Assembly: GCA_001873135.1 (NCBI GenBank)
Contig: MNYP01000057.1
Span: 1 to 36,293 of the forward strand
Length of the DNA: 36,293 nt
Direction of reading: 5' to 3'
Source of the DNA: Helicobacteraceae bacterium CG2_30_36_10
GTDB taxonomy: Bacteria > Campylobacterota > Campylobacteria > Campylobacterales > Sulfurimonadaceae
In this document: in pieces, positions 33,853 through 36,293 of the stretch
Layout of the letters: every line of letters begins with the position of its first letter
Position numbering within the stretch: the stretch's first letter is position 1
Made by a program: the position numbers and the translations under genes
Notes under the pieces: generated by a model
Databases searched by the model: none
What the model saw: only the letters and a program-made list of their open reading frames with translations
Told to the model about the DNA's origin: nothing

Positions 33853-34911
33853 TTAATCCTTTTTATCCATAACCTCTTTTGCCGACTTTATAGCAGTTCC
33901 TAAAGCTGTTCTTGCAACGCTCCAAGCTTGTATCCCCATTCTTTTTGCTTCTCGTGCAGTTTGAGACTGTAAAGCTTTTTCACCTCTTTTCATTGCTGTT
34001 TTTGCTAGGACAGAAAACCTCTCTCTTATGACCTCCGCGGTCTCTTTTGAAATATGAATAAGTTCTTCTAAATCGTAATGCATGTTTTTGTGTATATCAA
34101 GTAAAGATTTTCTTATAGCTTGTGAGCTCTCACTTGCCTTTGTCTGTATAACTTGAGAGAAAAGTACATCTGTTTGGTTTAAGTCCTCTATAATGGTCTC
34201 ATAGTCTTCTATAAGGATATGCTTAGCTTCTACCGGCATAAAGACAAGTCTCTTTTTAAATCTGTCTATTGCATGAATAAGACCGCTTCTCATTCCTTTT
34301 AGCACAGATCCGAGTATGGCGTCAGCTCTTGTAGGTGTTGCTTCTGATACATCTACGGCTGATTGTAAAATAGTAGAGAGAATTTTTCTAACTCTAATGG
34401 TATTTAATGAGCCCTCTTTTATAGCCTCTAAAGTCAACTCTTTTATAATCTCTTCAAGGGTCTCTTCTATATCTCTCTCTTGATCTTTTTCAAGTGCCGT
34501 GATAATAGCAGACTCAACCATCTCACCGAGAATGTCAAATAGGTCTATTGATTGGAGTTTGACTTGGTGTAGTTTTACAATTGCTTCGCTGTTTTGACTG
34601 CCAAACTGCTCCTCAATTGCATTGAAAACATCATATTTTGCTCTTTGCAGAGCATCTGATTTTTTTTCTAAGCTTCGTTCTATCTGCTCTTTTTGAGCTA
34701 AAAGAGTCTCAACTTCGTCATGCAGTGCCTGCGTTTCCATAGTTAAAATTGTTGTTACTACAGTTTTAACCTCATGAAGTGTTAGTTGGTCGAGCTCAAT
34801 TTTCCACTCCTCAGACATACGAGTTAAAGCATCAGTAACTCTTTTTTCAACATTTTCAAATCTGCTGTTATACGAGTTTTTTAAATCTCTTTGAAGTTTT
34901 TCTAAGTCCAT
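33853..34911 (-). CDS. Long helical (coiled-coil) protein of unknown function
   Basis: 352 residues, almost entirely amphipathic helix with heptad-like spacing ('LHDEVETLLAQKEQIERSLEKKSDALQRAKYDVFNAIEEQFG') and no membrane segment. The C-terminus 'AREAKRMGIQAWSVARTALGTAIKSAKEV' resembles repeats found in apolipoprotein- or phasin-like proteins. AAGGA lies upstream of the ATG. It follows the DUF493 gene by 27 nt on the same strand. No function can be assigned. Confidence 0.72.
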   Translation of the reverse strand: MDLEKLQRDLKNSYNSRFENVEKRVTDALTRMSEEWKIELDQLTLHEVKTVVTTILTMETQALHDEVETLLAQKEQIERSLEKKSDALQRAKYDVFNAIEEQFGSQNSEAIVKLHQVKLQSIDLFDILGEMVESAIITALEKDQERDIEETLEEIIKELTLEAIKEGSLNTIRVRKILSTILQSAVDVSEATPTRADAILGSVLKGMRSGLIHAIDRFKKRLVFMPVEAKHILIEDYETIIEDLNQTDVLFSQVIQTKASESSQAIRKSLLDIHKNMHYDLEELIHISKETAEVIRERFSVLAKTAMKRGEKALQSQTAREAKRMGIQAWSVARTALGTAIKSAKEVMDKKD

Positions 34912-34938
34912 TTCAAATCCTTTAACATTATTTATTAT

Positions 34939-35208
34939 TTATAGTACCATTTTTATATTTTGATGCGCTTTGAGTGCTTCGTAAATGAAGTTTCTTTCAT
35001 CTTCGTTTTGTATTACTAAATCAAGGTTCATGCTTACGTATTTACCGGTTTTACTGGCATTGGAATGCGTTAAATCATGTTCTCTGTCGATTATAACATC
35101 ATGAATTGCTTTTTGTATAGCCTCTTTTTCATGCCCCACAAGTTTGTAACACCAAGAGCAAGGATATGATAGTTCAAGTTTCTGTGTATTATCGTTTATA
35201 ATTTCCAT
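34939..35208 (-). CDS. DUF493 (YbeD/HP0495-like) family protein
   Basis: 89 residues with the small alpha/beta pattern of DUF493 ('[29 protein letters not shown]' and '[34 protein letters not shown]'). The start at 35208 (MEIINDNTQ) is chosen because AGGAGG lies six bases before it on the minus strand; a frame 11 codons longer has no such site. It overlaps the end of moaC by 20 nt. The role is unknown; homologues are thought to be regulatory. Confidence 0.82.
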   Translation of the reverse strand: MEIINDNTQKLELSYPCSWCYKLVGHEKEAIQKAIHDVIIDREHDLTHSNASKTGKYVSMNLDLVIQNEDERNFIYEALKAHQNIKMVL

Positions 35209-35659
35209 TTTTTCCTCCTGATTTTTCTTCGAGTTGAACATTTTTGATAATCATGCCCTTATCTATAGCTTTAACCATATCGTAAATAGTTAAAAGACCT
35301 ATGCTTGTGCCGGTAAGTGCTTCCATCTCAACTCCTGTCTGACCTGTTAGTTTAGTTGTAACAGTGAGCTTAAATCCAGGCAGTTCAGGCAACTCTTCGA
35401 CATCGCAATTTATACCGCTTAGATTTAACGGGTGACACATTGGAATCAGCGTACTCGTTTGTTTCACTCCCATAACAGCCGCGATTACAGCAGTCTGAAG
35501 TACAGGACCTTTTTTTGTTTTTTCACTGACAATTGCATTAAAAGCATCCTGACTCATTTGAATCATTCCGCTTGCAACGGCAACTCTGGTAGTCTGGCTT
35601 TTGTCTGAAACATCAACCATCTTTGGTCTTTGGTTTTCATCTAGGTGTGTTAAGTTCAT
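35189..35659 (-). CDS. moaC: Cyclic pyranopterin monophosphate synthase
   Basis: Acts with MoaA in the first step of molybdenum cofactor synthesis. The 156-residue product has MCHPLNLSG, the signature [28 protein letters not shown], and the C-terminal KSGGKNG (usually KSGGKSG). The N-terminal '[18 protein letters not shown]' is typical. ATG 35659. The cofactor product supports SoxC. First gene of a minus-strand set with DUF493 and the coiled-coil gene. Confidence 0.96.
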   Translation of the reverse strand: MNLTHLDENQRPKMVDVSDKSQTTRVAVASGMIQMSQDAFNAIVSEKTKKGPVLQTAVIAAVMGVKQTSTLIPMCHPLNLSGINCDVEELPELPGFKLTVTTKLTGQTGVEMEALTGTSIGLLTIYDMVKAIDKGMIIKNVQLEEKSGGKNGNYKR

Positions 35660-35779
35660 ATTAATTCTTTATGTATTTTATAGTTTGGTAATTATTATAT
35701 CGAATGGATGTTAAATAAGTGCTAGTAAATTACCCCAACTTACTCTTCTTGAGATATACCCTTAAGATTAGTGCAACTG

Positions 35780-36010
35780 TTATAATAGTGAATAAACTTT
35801 ATCAGAGCTCTCAAATACGCAAAACAAATCAAGTTTATTTTTATGGTCATTATTGGTTTTACGACCGTATTCCCGAGCTAAATCCCTAATCAATTTCATT
35901 TCCTCTTCATCTTGAAACGATAATTTGAGAATATTAGCACCGTCATAACCTTTATAAGTCTGAATATTTTTAAGTTTCATATCCATTGATTTCATTATGA
36001 TTGGCTTCAT
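35780..36010 (-). CDS. Orphan small ORF of unknown function
   Basis: 76 residues at most, starting MKPIIMKSMDMKLK; starts at several Met codons (36010, 35995 and just inside) are possible, and no strong ribosome site settles it. No motif recognised. It lies directly downstream of a decayed transposase and may be a real gene or part of mobile-element debris. Confidence 0.35.
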   Translation of the reverse strand: MKPIIMKSMDMKLKNIQTYKGYDGANILKLSFQDEEEMKLIRDLAREYGRKTNNDHKNKLDLFCVFESSDKVYSLL

Positions 36011-36013
36011 TTC

Positions 36014-36037
36014 CCATTTTTTGACCGTGAAAAATGG
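36014..36037. terminator. Inverted repeat next to the transposase remnant
   Basis: CCATTTTT (36014-36021) and AAAAATGG (36030-36037) around TGACCGTG. It lies just beyond the transposase C-terminal fragment. It could be an element end or a terminator; on the minus strand the T-rich arm follows the stem. Confidence 0.4.
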
Positions 36038-36073
36038 TTGATAGGGTTAAAAACTCGTCTCGAATAGCTATTT

Positions 36074-36293
36074 TTAGGTAAGTAATTTGATACTTTGATG
36101 AATACACAAAGCTAAAACGCCGAACATCAAATGACTGGCTACTTTGGTGGCACCCTTTACATAAGTATGTTTACATATTGTACACAGCTTTAGCAACGAA
36201 CGCTCTTGCAATCTCTTTACGATATTTAGGGGGGTTTGTGATTTTTACTTCGGAAATAAACTTCTCAATCTCAGCAAAATCAAGAATATGCAT
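36074..36293 (-). pseudogene. Decayed insertion-sequence transposase, N- and C-terminal pieces in different frames
   Basis: Reading the minus strand from the window edge, ATG CAT ATT gives 40 residues (MHILDFAEIEKFISEV, then ARAFVAKAVYNM) and stops at 36171. This resembles the N-terminus of IS4/IS1182-type DDE transposases. In another frame, 36074 to about 36170 encodes TYVKGATKVASHLMFGVLA and ends IHQSIKLLT-stop, like the C-terminus of the same kind of enzyme. The two pieces abut, so the central catalytic part has been deleted and the frame shifted. The element may continue beyond the window. Confidence 0.6.

Noticed and set aside
1-36293. tRNA or rRNA genes
   Set aside because: No cloverleaf-like sequence with the conserved GTTCRA arm or rRNA core motifs was noticed on either strand by reading; a tRNAscan-type search was not possible.

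Overview
The window comes from a Campylobacterota (former Epsilonproteobacteria) chromosome, most like Sulfurimonas or a close relative. The evidence is the low GC content, the gene order tig-clpP-(GGDEF-like)-def and TPR-rnhA-rnc-aroC, and a split sulfur-oxidation locus (soxCDYZ plus a SoxH-like hydrolase, with no soxXAB nearby). A type II sulfide:quinone reductase and a flavocytochrome-c-type flavoprotein sit beside that locus. Species assignment is an inference; there is no rRNA gene here.

Layout. 1-0.8 kb: 3' end of a FadL/OmpP1-type outer-membrane barrel with a terminator. 1.0-2.4 kb (minus): rpsT-prfA. 2.5-7.9 kb (plus): glmM-lspA, then tig-clpP, a degenerate GGDEF protein, and def. 8.0-9.5 kb: a ComM/YifB AAA+ ATPase, convergent with the large metH (9.5-13.0 kb, minus). 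13.2-15.5 kb: a lipoprotein and a TraF_2/PorV-like outer-membrane barrel. 15.6-17.7 kb: a serine-recombinase-like protein without its catalytic residues, then ccoG (cbb3 oxidase copper/assembly factor). 17.8-22.7 kb: a YeiH-family exporter, an unknown protein, a LapB-like TPR/zinc-ribbon protein, rnhA, rnc, aroC. 22.7-33.7 kb: an energy-metabolism block with a monoheme cytochrome c, a small unknown gene behind a possible leader peptide, TAT-exported SQR, two unknown genes, soxCDYZ, a SoxH-like hydrolase, a MOSC protein, a tandem DUF302 protein and a SoxF/FCSD-type flavoprotein. 33.8-35.7 kb (minus): moaC, a DUF493 protein and a coiled-coil protein. 35.8-36.3 kb: an orphan ORF and a decayed transposase fragment.

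How the parts fit. SQR (sulfide to polysulfide/sulfur, electrons to quinone), SoxYZ (carrier of sulfur intermediates), SoxCD (oxidation of the carrier-bound sulfane) and the SoxF-like flavoprotein form a periplasmic sulfur-oxidation module. MoaC and perhaps the MOSC protein relate to the molybdenum cofactor used by SoxC. CcoG serves the cbb3 oxidase that would take the electrons. YeiH-family proteins are annotated as putative sulfate exporters, but that role is unproven.

The most unusual signal is not a gene. The 12-mer GGCATGTGGAAA (reverse complement TTTCCACATGCC) occurs 8 times exactly and several more times with one mismatch. Intergenic copies lie at 3' ends of genes, mostly between convergent genes and often as inverted pairs; single copies lie inside clpP, comM, metH and rnhA. 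That distribution is like the DNA-uptake sequences of Neisseria and Pasteurellaceae. Other points worth attention are the catalytically dead recombinase with an inverted repeat across its own promoter, a GGDEF protein that lost its active site but keeps the inhibitory c-di-GMP site motif, a SoxD with a lipobox, and two structured intergenic regions flanking the MOSC-DUF302-SoxF block.
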